DNA from: Ascarosepion bandense
Taxonomy: Eukaryota; Mollusca; Cephalopoda; Sepiida; Sepiidae
Reading direction: 5' to 3'
NCBI GenBank assembly: GCA_037127315.1
Contig: JBBBDQ010001154.1
Location: 186,001 to 250,000, forward strand
Length of the DNA stretch: 64,000 bases
Shown piece after piece: positions 21,231 through 34,200 of this stretch. The position numbers and the translations under genes were made by a program. The notes under the pieces are model-generated. The model worked only from the letters and a program-made list of their open reading frames with translations. It was not told the origin of the DNA and made no database searches. Each line of letters begins with the position of its first letter. The stretch's first letter is position 1.

Positions 21231-22260
21231 TTAAATCTATATTCAAAATAAAAGAGGCTTTGTAATAAAACGAAGAACTAAATACTCTAATTGGTAACAA
21301 AGTGAATGCTATCATTTTTATATATTTGCTAGAATGTGATTTTAGTCTTGTAAAAGTGACTTAATACCAAATAAAAGAAACTAGTTTGAAGTCACAAAAA
21401 CAAGGAGATTGAAGCTAATTAAATTAGTACCTGCAAATAAGATTATTATAAACATCAAACTCAAGGATTTCACAAAATTTGAAATTTGAAATTTGAAATT
21501 TGAAATTATCATTCTTTGATTTAACACTAAATTTTGGCAAATATCTGAATTGAACATTATATTATAACAGCTTTTCAAGACCAAGTTTGTTTTGTGATAA
21601 TATCAGCTCTTATTGATAATTGGATCAGGAATTTACCCGGAGATTCTCTAGGAAAACTTGAACATGCATTCTGTTGCTTTAAATTTTGTCTCTGGCTGGA
21701 ATCACTGCCCAAGAGTGCTATTTTGATTTTTTTCCTTTATGTATTATGGCCCTTCAGGATTTAGGCAGCATTTATCTCTTTGTCAAACCTCCCCACTCCC
21801 ACTCCTCATTCCAGCATCCATTCATCCAAACTCCTCAGGTAGATGGCCTGTTGCTTTCCTCTGCTCTTTTGCCTTAAATATGTCCTTTGAGTATCAAATT
21901 TTCCAGTCTTTCCTACCTCATGCATCCATTAAATTTCAGCTGATTTTTTTTATTGTGAATATAAGCGTTTATTTTGTTGCCATTTTCCTTAAAGCTTCTT
22001 TGTTTCTTATGCATTCTGTTCATGGTATTCTCAGCATCCTTCTGTAGAACCACATTTCTGTTCCCTCCAGTTTTTTCTTCATCTCTGAGGAGATTATCCT
22101 GCTTACAGATACAATATCTGTTTATCCCCCTCCCACATACACAATACACGTAGATATTAAATCACTTTTGATCTGAAATTTTTGCTGTATAATATTTGAT
22201 CTATGAAATTAATATTTACTAATGAATTAAGTACACAGACAAAGAATGAGATTATACTGA
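21231..22260. other. AT-rich DNA, nothing recognised
   Basis: A short GAAATTT tandem is at 21480-21505. No gene or mobile element was identified. Confidence 0.45.
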
Positions 22261-22286
22261 AAAATGAATATTTGTTATGTAAAATG

Positions 22287-22322
<36 letters not shown>
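22287..22322. repeat. (CA)n(TA)n microsatellite
   Basis: CA run changing into TA run. Confidence 0.95.
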
Positions 22323-22323
<1 letters not shown>

Positions 22324-22378
22324 TGATTGTTTAATTATTTAGTTTTTGGTCATAATAAAATTAGACCATTGTTATTAG

Positions 22379-22450
22379 TTATTACAAATCACCTGAAGAC
22401 ACCACTCATGGTAGAAACCTAGGTCCTGTAATAACTCGTTTACAAATGGA
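22379..22450 (+). repeat. single arm of the hairpin repeat seen at 53202-53325
   Basis: CAAATCACCTGAAGACACCA, GGTAGAAACCTAGGTC and TAATAACTCGTTTACAAATG match the right arm of the palindrome at 53270-53325. Here only one arm is present, beside an (AT)n run. Confidence 0.75.
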
Positions 22451-22477
22451 AAATATATATATATATATATATATATA

Positions 22478-23395
22478 CAGTGAGGTGAAACAAGTATTTG
22501 GACAGTAAAAATGGATTTAGAATCATATATTGAAAGAAAAGCATGGTCTAAAGCTTACAATATATTTGTAAAACAATTATAAATGTAAATAAACGGCAAA
22601 AATAAATTATTTGACATGTATATATAAATTATATACAAATTATTAAAACAGGTAGTGAAAAAAGTACTTGAACAGAATATAAATTATGGTTTAAATGTGT
22701 TTCATATTCAGTTGGTCCTCATTCATTTGCAACCACAACTTTCAGTCTGTTCTTGTAGCTCTCTACAAGTGTCTGGCATGATTTAGTGGGAATTTTAGCC
22801 CACTCTTCTTCTGCGAAAACATTCAATTCACTGAGGTTCTTTGGTCGCCTTTCACGAATCTGATTCTTCATTGTTCTCCAAAGATTCTCTATTGGATTCA
22901 TGTCTGGTGATTGGCTGAGCCATGTCAACACGCTGATGTTTTTGTTTTGAAGCCATGCACGTGTTGCTTTGGTCGTATGTTTTGCATCATAGTCCTGTTG
23001 AAAAACCCAATCTGATCCAAATTCTAATACCTCAACTGATGACTTCAAGCAATCTTCTAAAATCTGAATATATTTGGCTGCATTCATTGTGCCCTCAATA
23101 ATTTTCAGTTGTCCCATACCATTATATGCAAAGCATCCCCCAAACCATAATGCTACTGCCTCTGTGCTTCATAGTGGGGATGGTGTTCTTTTGATTGAAG
23201 GCTGTTTCATCCTTTCTCCAAACATGGGTAGCATTGTTGGGGCCATAAAGTTCAATCTTCCTTTCATCAGACCATAAAATTTGCTTATAATAGTCATCAT
23301 ACTTTTCAAATTAGTTTCAGCAAATTCAAGTCTAGATTTTAAATGACATTTTTTTTAGCAATGGGGTTTTGCAAGGAGAGTGAGATTTTAATTGT
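22478..23395 (-). mobile_element. Tc1-like transposon, truncated at its 5' end
   Basis: Right terminal inverted repeat CAGTGAGGTGAAACAAGTAT at 22478, next to a TA run, followed by the transposase on the minus strand. Homology stops near 23395, so the N-terminal half and the other TIR are gone. Confidence 0.85.
22719..23330 (-). pseudogene. Tc1-like DDE transposase, C-terminal half, frameshifted
   Basis: Minus strand 23330 to 22719. The upstream frame has ILWSDERKIELYGPN and TIPTMKHRGSSIMVWG (the first catalytic D region is WSDE); after a one-base G insertion in a G run near 23126 the frame continues MGQLKIIEGTMNAAKY, WVFQQDYDAKHTTKA (second D, usually QQDNDPKH) and SPDMNPIENLWRTMK (E of the D34E triad). 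The 132-codon frame 22719-23117 is thus only a part. Inactive copy. Confidence 0.92.
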
Positions 23396-23403
23396 TGTTG
23401 GTG

Positions 23404-23790
23404 AAGTTCAATACCTGGCTAAAGCAGTAGTGAACAAATAACTTAAAGTGTTGAGTTAAAGCATTGGTTAGTTCCAGTGACTTGACCCAAAGAGTTGTGA
23501 GTTCAATACCTGGCTAAAGCAGTACTGAACAAATAACTTAGAGAGTTGAGTTAAAGGGAGATAATTACATGGCATCCGGAAGTGGCATGACACATGGAAT
23601 GAGAATGATATATACCAGTGATCAAAAATTAGAGCTTGGTTTAAAATTGCCAGCACTTGAAGAAAGTTGGAGCATACAATGGCTGAAATGTCATAAACAT
23701 GGCAGTAAAGATGAGGATAACGGTTCAAATGTAAATACTAACTCATCTCAGGAGTATAAACAAATACTTAATAAAACCTGTGTAAATGTG
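23404..23790 (+). mobile_element. SINE family B with duplicated head
   Basis: Family B tRNA-like head: TTGGTTAGTTCCAGTGACTT (A box side) and GTTGTGAGTTCAATACC (B box) at 23466-23515, then AAGCAGTACTGAACAAATAA, CAGTGATCAAAAATTAGAGC, ACTTGAAGAAAGTTGGAGCA and AATACTAACTCATCTCAGG. The stretch GTTCAATACCTGGCTAAAGC...AACAAATAACTTA occurs at 23406 and again at 23502, a 96-bp tandem duplication of the head/body junction. The tail borders a (TG)n run at 23788. Confidence 0.75.
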
Positions 23791-23829
23791 TGTGTGTGTG
23801 TGTGTGAATGAAAGCAAAATACACATGTA

Positions 23830-24812
23830 AACCGAGATGTACAAATGAGGACAGTGATAAAAAGAAAAAGATATACATATGAATATACATATATGAGGAG
23901 GTTCTAAAAAGTTCTCAGATGACCAGACAACCTGAAAATATTGATATTTGGTAGGGGTTGAGGACTTTTCAGAACCCTATTGAAAATAAACTTACAATAT
24001 ATATGCTATGACTCCTATTGACCAACAATCAACTTCTTTTCCATATGGCTGTTGGGCAAGGACCTCTGGAGCTGAAATTTAAAAAAATATGAAATTAAAT
24101 TCAAATTAAGAATTGAAACTAAACTTCAAATTAAGAAATGCAACAGAAAGTCAAAATTTCTTGCTTTAACTGCACACAAATATATTTTTCTTTTATTGCA
24201 CAAAAGCTAAGGAAATAAAAACTAGTAAAGACCAATATAAAAATTAGTAAAGACCAATAAATTAGTAAACACCCTATTTCTCATAGTTATGTATACCCCT
24301 GGACAATATAAATCTCTTTTTTTTAAATATGTATACTACTGTTCCCTCTAGAGAACAATACAAGTCCCAAGTGCCACTCAAAATAGAGGGTTACTAAATG
24401 AGGCTGTTATCAGAGCATACAAGGAGGGATTAAGTGGTGCATGTTATGAAAGATAGACTTGAAGATGCTAAAACTGTAGTGATCAGGGAAGCAGACAATT
24501 ATAATTCCACTCTATGGCTTCTATAGGATGTAACACTTTATCTAATTTGGATGGTCTGGAACAAGGTTCTCTTAAGGCAGGCAGTCATGTAACAACATCT
24601 CTTATCTTAACCCATACCAGTCTGGAATTCAAACTGAAACTGTGTGTTAAATCTGTCTCGTGTGTCATGTCTGTGCTGAGTCTCTCCGGTCTGCACACAC
24701 TGTCTTCTGGTCTGTGCTAGTCTCTGCTTTGACTGCATTCTCTCTGGTCTGGGCTTCTCTAGTTCTCTCCTAAGGCACAGTGAAGAATTAAAAGAGTTGG
24801 ATAGTTAAAAAT
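23830..24812. other. AT-rich DNA, nothing recognised
   Basis: 24590-24780 is locally less AT-rich with a repeated TCTGGTCTG/CTCTCTCCGGTCTG phrase. No gene supported. Confidence 0.45.
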
Positions 24813-24824
24813 AATGTTCTGTAT

Positions 24825-25127
24825 CAGTCAGTTAAGTGCCATACGTGAAACATGCTTGGGCGATCATGTCTTGAAAGAGACATGACTGACTGGGCAGAAG
24901 ATTATTCTGCAGTAGGTTGCCATTACTTTCTGCATTAGACTGGTTGCCAGCCAAGGCTATAGAACCCAATCTGTCCTGTTATTTAACCCATAACTGGAAG
25001 GAAGAGATGGATTAATACCTTTCCCAAGGGTATTTGTGCGTAAGTGAATGCAATGAATTCAACTGGAATTTGAACTCGGTTCCCCGATTTCTCGTTCCGA
25101 GCCGATATCCATTGGACCACAACGCAC
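24825..25127 (-). mobile_element. type I tRNA-SINE, full length with TSD
   Basis: Complete minus-strand copy, 303 bp, flanked by AATGTTCTGTAT at 24813-24824 and 25128-25139 (12 bp exact). Head ATATCCATTGGACCACAACG on the plus strand; the CAGTCAGT tail is short. This copy defines the family ends well. Confidence 0.97.
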
Positions 25128-25139
25128 AATGTTCTGTAT

Positions 25140-26171
25140 ATGTTGCCTAATTTGGATTTTCACTGAGCATTCCACACTTATGACCTCTTGCCTTACTAAG
25201 CTAAGCAGATTGAGATTTCAAAGAAAGTTTGGATCGCATTAGGAAAAAAAAATGTGAAAGTACATTAGAATTATTTGTAGGGATGCATAAGGAGAATCCC
25301 TTTTAGTAAGTTGAAATTACAAGGGTCACAGCGTGGGAGTGATGACAGCTCATGGCCGTAAGAAGAACGAATAAAAACATTATGGTCCAATCAAGGAACA
25401 TAAAAGATGTCACCCAGTCTGGCTGTTTTCCTTCTGAGAAATATTACAAGTAAGACTGCTGTATTGTGGAATGAAGAGATACACAGAAAAATGTAGGTAA
25501 ACTACTTTATTAACAGAGTGGTACAACCAAGATGTATATACAATATTTACAGTCTCTCGCAGTAGTAGGTGTTACTTTCTGAAGTCCATGATATTGACAA
25601 CTGACGTGCTAAGTGCATATTGTCTTTTATACATCCAAGTGACCAGATGTCACATGGTATAAGCCACAACACAACAAAGACCTTCTTGATTTTTGTCCTT
25701 TCACACTGTTGTATTCATATATATTATAGTTTCTCTGTGAGACAAACAGTAACAGGTATATACATAATTTCATGTATGACATATCTATGTATGAATTCTT
25801 TTGGAACATGATGCATATTTGGCAATCATTTCTTTCAGTGATTCTGGTCCTTCCTTCTGTTGTGTTAAAGTGTTAGTCTATCAAGGATTTACTAATGCTC
25901 ATTATAAGCACCTGGAGATGACCAAGATAGCTATTCTCTATTTCCAAGCACACAATTCATAACGGTCATTAGATCAATTTACAGTTCGACTTCTGAAAAC
26001 ACCAGGTGTGTCACAAACAAATGTCTGTTCAAGATCGGAGGAGATTATAAGTAGCATCACATCAGAAAAGAAGGCAAAACCGTTTCACTAAAATTAGTTG
26101 CTTGTGTTGAAAATGGAATAATCTTAAATGGCAATGAGTAAATTAATTAAAGGTAAAAAAATAAAGTGTTA
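25140..26171. other. AT-rich DNA, nothing recognised
   Basis: Contains AACTACTTTATTAACAGAGT at 25500, reminiscent of a retroelement 3' end, but no partner repeat in the window. No supported gene. Confidence 0.45.
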
Positions 26172-26309
26172 TGTCTAGTATATCCGACAGTTTCAGTGCT
26201 CGGTACATAGTACATTGTTACATAGTACATTGTTATATGTGATGCAATAGAGCTATGACAGCCGCTTAGCACTTAAATACAATTCAGCTAATTTGCATAG
26301 GGTACTACA
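26172..26309 (-). repeat. 3' LTR of the gypsy-like element
   Basis: 138 bp, TGTCTAGTATATCC to GGTACTACA on the plus strand; contains a local duplication GTACATAGTACATTGTTACA that is absent from the other LTR. Confidence 0.75.
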
Positions 26310-26717
26310 CCCTCCCTGAATCAGAGTGGTTGCATCCCCTTGTTTTTCTTTTCACTACATCAAACTACTCTTGATTTAGACAGTTCTTGCTTTTGCTCTT
26401 CTCTTCTACTTTTTATTGGTGACCTTGGTCTACATTCTCTTCTTTGTCAGTTTTTTTTTCTTCTCTATTTACGTCCATTTCTTGTTTATCCTCATCACTG
26501 TTGTTTTCTTTCATTTTTTTGCTCCTGCGTTTCTGTTCTCTACTCTGCCTCCTCACCGTAGTTACTTTCCTCCTCCTCTCAAGTTTGGTCTTCTATTTCC
26601 ACATCGTCCGACACAATCATTTTTCTAAATTGATCTGCATGAGCTAAAACATACTGCCCCTTTTCGAACAAAGCCATATTCATATTATTGTCTCTCTACA
26701 AAAGGAAGTTTGCTTCT

Positions 26718-27457
26718 TCAGGATTTGTACTTTTGTCTTTCTTGTACCATACTCATTCCCTTTGTGGTGGAAGACATGGTAATGGGGGCCCTAATCTGTC
26801 TACCCATGAGGGCCAATGGGGTCAACTTCCTCTCTGCGTGTGGTATCAACCTATAACTGAGGATCATTTTAGCTACAAACGCCTCAATGTTTTCAGTGAT
26901 GGGTGAGAATGCCTTCAACATCATTTTAACTGTTTGTATCCTCTGCTCTGTGATTACGTTGGATTGAGGATGGTATGGAGGTGTTTTATTTGGCACACAG
27001 ACTATCCACCTCAACCATGTACACAAATTTTCATCCAAAAATTCAGGAGCATAATCTGACTCTAATGTTTGTGGCATTCCATTCCTTCCAAACATGTCTC
27101 AAAACTTATTTGACTTTGGATGCTCTCCAGTTTTTAACCTTGATTATTTCTAGCCAATCAGAATACACCATCCACCATTATGAAAAATGATCCTATGCTA
27201 CTGATGTGTGCATGGTCCATATGTACTATAACCCATGGTTGTGCCTCTTTTGGACATGAATGAAGCTCTTTTTGCTTGAATCTTCTAATTTCATTGCATT
27301 TTGGACATTTATTAATAAATTCTTCAATATCCTTTGCATAACCTGGCCACCATGCTTGTAATTTTAATCTTCTGCATGTCATTGTGATGCCACAATGTAC
27401 GTCATTGTGTACCTCTCTCAATATGTCTGTCTTTAATGTCTGTAGAGCTACTATCAC
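26718..27457 (-). pseudogene. gypsy-like integrase, broken
   Basis: Minus strand. 27457-27158 holds the H2C2 zinc-binding module (HNDVHCGI, CPKCNEI, WWPGYAKDIEEFI) and the first catalytic Asp (VHMDHAH, then MVDGVF). After a shift, 27095-26718 has the second Asp (LESDYAPEF) and the Glu (NVITEQRIQTVK) of the DDE triad, and SYRLIPHAERKLTPLALM. The domains are in family order, but frames are interrupted, so no integrase is made. Confidence 0.9.
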
Positions 27458-27502
27458 CTCACCATTGCATTTAATTCCATTGTCAATTGTTAACTCAACA
27501 CA

Positions 27503-28750
27503 TCACTCAATAAATTCTAGGCCTAACTAATAAAACAACAACCTTTAGGCAAAATTCAACTTTATTTATTAACATAGTTTCCTTCTGGTGTGATACACTG
27601 ATTCCAATGCTTCTCAAACAATCCAATACCTTTTTTGTAGAACAATTTGTGTTTGGCCTCAAAATACGTCTTAGTTTTCAATATCACTTCTTCATTGAAG
27701 CCAAATCTGTCTCCCTGGATCATTTTTTTGAGGTCTGCAAACAGCTAGTAGTTGCTGGGGGTCAGATCTGGAGAATAGGGTGGATGTGGAAGCAATTCGA
27801 AGTGCAATTTATGTAGTTTTGCCATCATTGCGATCGACTTGTGACATTGTGCGTTGTCTTGGTGAAAGATGACTTTTTTGTTCACTTGTGGCCGTTTTTG
27901 GCAATTTCTTCCTTCAAATGCACCAATAATGCTATATAATACTTGCTATTGATGATTCTTCTTTTCTCAAGGTAATTGATGAACAAAATACATTGCACAT
28001 TTTAAAATACAGAGGCCAAAACCCTTGCCTGCTGATGTTCGTGTCTTTGGTTGCTTTGGACGGTTTTCACCTGCTGCTGTCCACTCAGCTGACTGCCAAT
28101 TTGACTCCAGAGTGAAGTGGTTGATCTATATTTCATCCATTGTCACATATTTGCACAAAAACTCCTTCTTGTTGCATTGAAACAATTGCAAACAATGCCT
28201 TGAATTGCCGACACATTGTTGTTTTTGATTGACAGTGAGCAAATGGAGCACCCACTTTGAACACAGATTTCTTGTTTACAAATGTTTATGCAAAATGGTG
28301 AATACACTGTCTTCTGATATGTTCAACTTCTTTGCTATCTCACACAACTTCAATTTACGATTGACCAAAATCAGTTTGTGAATCTTTTGGTGTTTTCTGG
28401 GACAACTGCTGATTTTTGGTGAACTGAGTGTTCAGCACAACCATGTTTAAAGTCAACACACCACCTCTTAGCTACTATTTCCAACAAAGCAGAATCCAAA
28501 TAACACTTATCAAGCCATTGCTTTGCTTGAACAGTATTTTTATCATCAGAAAGTAATACTTTATCAACACATGAAATTCAGATTTTCCCATTGTTTTGAA
28601 ACTTAAATATCTGTGATTTGTAAATTAATAATCCGATTGGGCCCAACTTTTGTCAGGTAACATTTTAAAGTTAGTACTTTATAAAAATCATATAGATTTT
28701 TTTTATTAGTAGTACTATCTATATGTTAAGCCAGGGATTTATTGAGTGTT
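27503..28750 (-). mobile_element. mariner-like transposon nested in the gypsy element
   Basis: Terminal inverted repeats: CACTCAATAAATTCTAGGCC near 27504 and, in reverse complement, CACTCAATAAATCCCTGGCT near 28748. Total about 1.25 kb, the usual mariner size. The gypsy RNase H/linker sequence resumes on each side. Confidence 0.85.
27560..28590 (-). pseudogene. mariner transposase with catalytic Asp to Asn and stops
   Basis: Minus-strand frames carry VIFHQDNAQCHKSIAM (second catalytic Asp), LPHPPYSPDLTPSNY (normally SPDLxPSDY) then a TAG stop, and the C-terminus GLFEKHWNQCITPEGNYVN. The third catalytic Asp is replaced by Asn (AAC at about 27750), and the N-terminal half has several stops. Dead transposase; the sequence otherwise covers the whole mariner ORF. 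Confidence 0.88.
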
Positions 28751-28894
28751 ATGCCATATTTTCTTAAATGGCTGCTCTGCAATTGAACAATTGTTCCAAT
28801 TATTATTCCTTATTCATTGGATTATTTTGCTCAATACTGGATCTTAATCAGTCTCACTTTTTAACCTGTTGACCGGAAGTGCGACCGACTCTAC

Positions 28895-30000
28895 TCATTG
28901 AATTATTATCTTCTTCAGTTCCATTTTCATTTTCTGTTTCTTTTCAAACTGTAATGTGGACAATGCATCTACATGAGGTATGATGTTCTCTTTAATATAT
29001 ACAATGTCAAAATCAAATGCTATGATTTCAATGGTGCGGCATAAAATTCTTGATGATGTAACTTTTCGCAACTTGTTCTTTGGGTTAAAAATAAACTCCA
29101 GCAGCTTGTGATCTGACTTTAGTAGAAATTTCTTACCTAGTAAAATATTTTGTGCCCTCTCCATACACCAAACAATTGCTAGGGCCTCTTTTTCAATGTT
29201 TGAGTGATTTATCTCTGCCATTGTCAATCTCTTAGATACGTACATTTTTGGAAGATCTTCCTGCAATAGGATGGCAGCAATCACTTTCTCACTCACATCC
29301 GTGGTTAACGCTAACTCTTTCTTAGGATCAAACACCTTTGTTATAGGTTTCTTTTTCATAATTGCTTTTAGTATCATAAAACTGTTATTTCATCTTTGTG
29401 TCCATTCAAACTCTGTGTTCTTTTTATGCAATGCTGACAATAGTTCAATTAGTTCACTATATTTTAGAATGTATCTACTGTAAAAACTTATCAAATCTAA
29501 AAAGGATTTGAATTCCTTTTTGTTGGTTGAAGTCTCTACCTATGTAATTTTTTTTGTTAGCCTTTCATCAGGTGCTATACCGGCCTTCGCTATTTGGTAG
29601 TCCAAATATGCCTTTGCAGTCAAAGTTAGATTTTTCTCTATTAATAGTTAATCCAGCCCTTTTCAATTGCCATAATATTTGATCCACTTTTTGTTTTAAC
29701 TCTTGTTGGTCTTCACTCTTACCCCTATATCATCTTGGCAAATAATCATGTTAGTTACCTTGCCTAACAATATTTCTTTGATTGTCCTTTGAAATATATG
29801 ATTAGAAGTTTTACTCCAAATGGTGAGTCTACCTTAACAGGCCTATAGGGATGTTGGTTGTGGCAATTTCTTTTAATCTTTTGGCAATCTGAATTTGGTT
29901 GTAGGCAGATTTCAAGTCAAATATTCCATATTTGCCAGTTTATGGCTCACTATTTTGATGTTTGGCAATCGAAACGGGTCTGAGCAAATCTGGTGATTTT
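28895..30000 (-). pseudogene. gypsy-like RNase H and degraded reverse transcriptase
   Basis: 28895-29377 minus is an open 160-codon frame: LALTTDVSEKVIAAILLQED, SKRLTMAEINHSNIEKEALA, CMERAQNILLGKKFLLKSDH, matching the RT-linked RNase H of Ty3/gypsy elements (catalytic D and E visible in TTDVS and EKEALA, and SDHKLL). Further upstream (29.4-30.0 kb) RT blocks occur in shifting frames, including MIICQDDI near 29735, the YxDD catalytic box with Cys in place of Tyr. Confidence 0.88.
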
Positions 30001-30343
30001 ATAGTCACCGTACCTCTTCAAATCTCCAAAACTTCTAAAACTTTTGTCTTTTCAGCAATGGTCAGTTTTCTTTTTGGCCTAATATTTCTTTTTATTATGC
30101 TTACAACTTTCTCAAAAGACATCTGTTCTAATTCCTGTGGTTACGCCATTGTGGAGATTTTCTTTCATGCCTCCAGCCCACAGAGGCCATAAACAAGTTC
30201 ATTATTTGGTTCTGTCCACCTTTCATTCTTGAGTCTTTGAGATTATGCACTCTTGCTGTGGCCACAAAGACCTTTATCCAAATTTTGACGTATTCAGGAT
30301 CATGCATGAGACCCAAACATCCTATTGGCGACACTATTTGTTA

Positions 30344-30470
30344 TGTCTGGTATATCTTGCAATTTTAGTGCTTGATACATAGTATACTGTTACGTGTGAC
30401 GTAATGGAGTCACAAGATTTAGCAGCTTAACACTTAAATACAGCTCAGCTAATTTGTATAGGATATCACA
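30344..30470 (-). repeat. 5' LTR of the gypsy-like element
   Basis: 127 bp, TGTCTGGTATATCTTG to GGATATCACA on the plus strand; aligns with 26172-26309 with several differences and one gap. Confidence 0.75.
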
Positions 30471-32069
<1,599 letters not shown>

Positions 32070-32290
32070 GAAAAAGAAAAGAGTGAATAAATGGATGAAA
32101 GAGAGTGAAAGAAATAAGGAAAAGAGGGAGAAGGAAAAAAGGAGAGGAGAGAGTGAGAGTGAAGAAAATAAGGAAAAGAGAGAGAAGGAAAAAAGGAGAA
32201 GAGAGAGAGAGAGTGAAAGAAATAAGGAAAAGAGAGAGAAGGAAAAAAGAGAAGAGAGAGAGAGTGAAGAAAAAGGAAAGACAAAACTAC
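32070..32290. repeat. purine-rich (GA) degenerate tandem repeat
   Basis: Imperfect units of GTGAAAGAAATAAGGAAAAG and GAGAGAAGGAAAAAAGGAG repeated about four times. Open frames on both strands are low-complexity artefacts. Confidence 0.9.
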
Positions 32291-32499
32291 AAAAATAAAG
32301 TTTAAGAAGGAAAAATGTTTTGCATCTATTTGTCTACCAATATAGAGTATATTTCTACCTATCTAAATATCTGTTTTAGCCTGTCCATATATATCTATAT
32401 AAAGTTAAAGGAAAGGAAATGCAAAGAAAGTGAGAAAGAAGAAAATATTTGAATAATTGTATGCTACCAACTACTAGACATTTTTATTGGAGAGAAAGT

Positions 32500-33290
32500 A
32501 TATCCATCTTGGATAAACAGGAAGAAGCCATGCCCATTTTGGAGGAAAGGGGAGAAGCCATGCTCATCTTTACAGGAAAGAGTGAAGACTTTTTTTCATC
32601 ATTTCACCCCATGCAAGGTGAAACCAACACTGATGAGCAGGGGGCTACATAAGAAAGTAAAAGTTTAGGCAGGATTAGAGTGAAGAGAAAGACAAACCAG
32701 TTATAAGGGGGTGACAGAGAAAGAGCAAGAGAAGGTGTGAAGACAGTTGTGAAGGTAGAGAGAAAGGAAAAGAACAAGATACATGGGGTGTTGTAGGAAG
32801 GTCTGGAGTCAAGTGGATAAGAGATGGGCAGTGACATTGCACTTAAATTTCTGGAGGTTGTAGCTGTCAGGAAAGCAAGTAAATAGAAGACATGTTCTCT
32901 TTGCAGAACAGGGAGAAGGGAAACCAATCTATGCAAAAGAATCAGATGCCAAATCCAAATTGTGGAATATAGTGAAGGCATGTCCATCTTTTTGAAATGG
33001 TAATGAGATATGTTCCTTTTTACAGAACAGGGGAATGTATGTCCCCACTTTCTGTAACAGAGAGAAAGCATGTTCTCTTTGCAGAAAACCAGAAGCTACA
33101 TCCTACTTTGCAGAACAGGAAGAAAATACACCCCACTTTGTAGGACAGGGAGAAGGTATCATTATTTTTGTGGGACATAGCGAAGACATGTCCATCTTTG
33201 TAGAATGGGGAGAAGGCATATATATCTTGGCAGAAACAAAAAAAGAGAATGTACACCTTGGCAGAACACTGGTAATTTTTTTCTGTTTAA
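32500..33290. repeat. degenerate 38-40 bp minisatellite, split by a LINE tail
   Basis: Units with CATGTCCATCTTT / GCAGAACAGGGAGAAGG recur at 32510-32588 and 32885-33285 with many substitutions. The 290-bp LINE fragment at 32590-32880 interrupts the array. Confidence 0.7.
32590..32880 (-). mobile_element. LINE 3' fragment
   Basis: Minus strand: poly-T, CATCATTTCACCCC, ACTGATGAGCAGGGGGCTAC (family 3' UTR end, matching 60985-61030), then the last codons of the LINE protein. Inserted into a minisatellite. Confidence 0.85.
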
Positions 33291-33307
33291 TCATTTCATT
33301 CCAGGAT

Positions 33308-33612
33308 ATGCGTTGTGGTCCAGTGGATATTGGCTCGGAATGAGAAATTGAAGAACCAAGTTCAAATTCCTGTTAAATTCATTGCATTCACTTATGTGCA
33401 AATACCCTTGGGAAAGTTATTAATCCATCTCTTCCCTCCAGTTATGGATTAAATAACAGGACAGATTGGGTTCTATAGCCTTGGTTAGCAAGCAGTCTAC
33501 CACAGAAAGTAATGGCAACCTACTGTGAGAAACTCTTCTACCAAGCCAGTTATATCTCTCTTGAGACATGATTGCCCAAACATGTATCATGTATGGCACT
33601 TAACTGACTGAC
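33308..33612 (+). mobile_element. type I tRNA-SINE, full length
   Basis: Head GCGTTGTGGTCCAGTGGATA, central domain, body and ACTTAACTGACTGACT tail, all in order. It lies between the minisatellite and a hairpin. Confidence 0.92.
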
Positions 33613-33692
33613 TCCAAGCAAGTCAATAAAGCCACTAAGACACAAGGAGTGTTAGAGAATATGAGAAATAAAAAAAATCACTATTAAGAAGA

Positions 33693-33781
33693 GAGGACCA
33701 TAAAAGAACAAGAATTAAGCAAGCAGAAGATAATCATTGTCTTCTGCCTGATTAATTCTTGTTCTTTTATGATCCTCTCTC
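33693..33781. repeat. 40-bp-arm hairpin
   Basis: AGAGGACCATAAAAGAACAA...AGCAGAAGA is followed after about 9 bp by its reverse complement ending GAACAAGA-type then TTTTATGATCCTCTCT. Only about four mismatches. Inverted duplication or MITE. Confidence 0.85.
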
Positions 33782-34099
33782 TTTAATGGCATTTAAATTT
33801 TTGAAGGTCAAAGTTGACTAGAAAGGAAGCCAGAAGAGAGTTCCACAAGTGAGAAGTGCGATAGAAGAAACTGTCAACATAGAACCTATGGTTACATCTA
33901 GCCGTTTCAACTGGTAAAATGATGAGACCTTACTGCCAATCTAGTACTGCACTTAAATTTGTAAAGTCTAGGCACTAAAGAGGAAAGCTTGTCAGAAAAA
34001 TTGCATGAAAGTATTTATAGAAAAGGTGCAGGAAAGCAATGTTTTACAGTAGCTGGAAAGTGATTGAAGGTGAGATGCTAGATCAGGACCAATGACATT

Positions 34100-34200
34100 G
34101 CAGATTCTTTAGATTTTATCAAGAATCTTTAAATCTTTATCAAGAATCTTTATTTTATCAAGAATCTTTAGATTTTATCAAGAATCTTTAAATATATAGC
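34100..34200. repeat. short tandem repeat in LINE relic
   Basis: TATCAAGAATCTTTA repeats four to five times with 20-30 bp spacing: local slippage inside LINE sequence. Confidence 0.85.

Larger units (their letters stand above)
26172..30470 (-). mobile_element. Ty3/gypsy-like LTR retrotransposon, deleted, interrupted by a mariner
   Basis: Bounded by two direct repeats of about 130 bp, 26172-26309 and 30344-30470, each beginning TGTCT and ending in CA, sharing GTGATGCAATAGAG/GTGACGTAATGGAG-type and CTTAAATACA, CAGCTAATTTG. Pol reads on the minus strand: RT near 29.5-30.0 kb, RNase H 28.9-29.4 kb, integrase 26.7-27.5 kb. Gag and protease are not recognisable. A 1.25-kb mariner sits inside at 27503-28750. 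LTR divergence indicates an old insertion. Confidence 0.8.
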
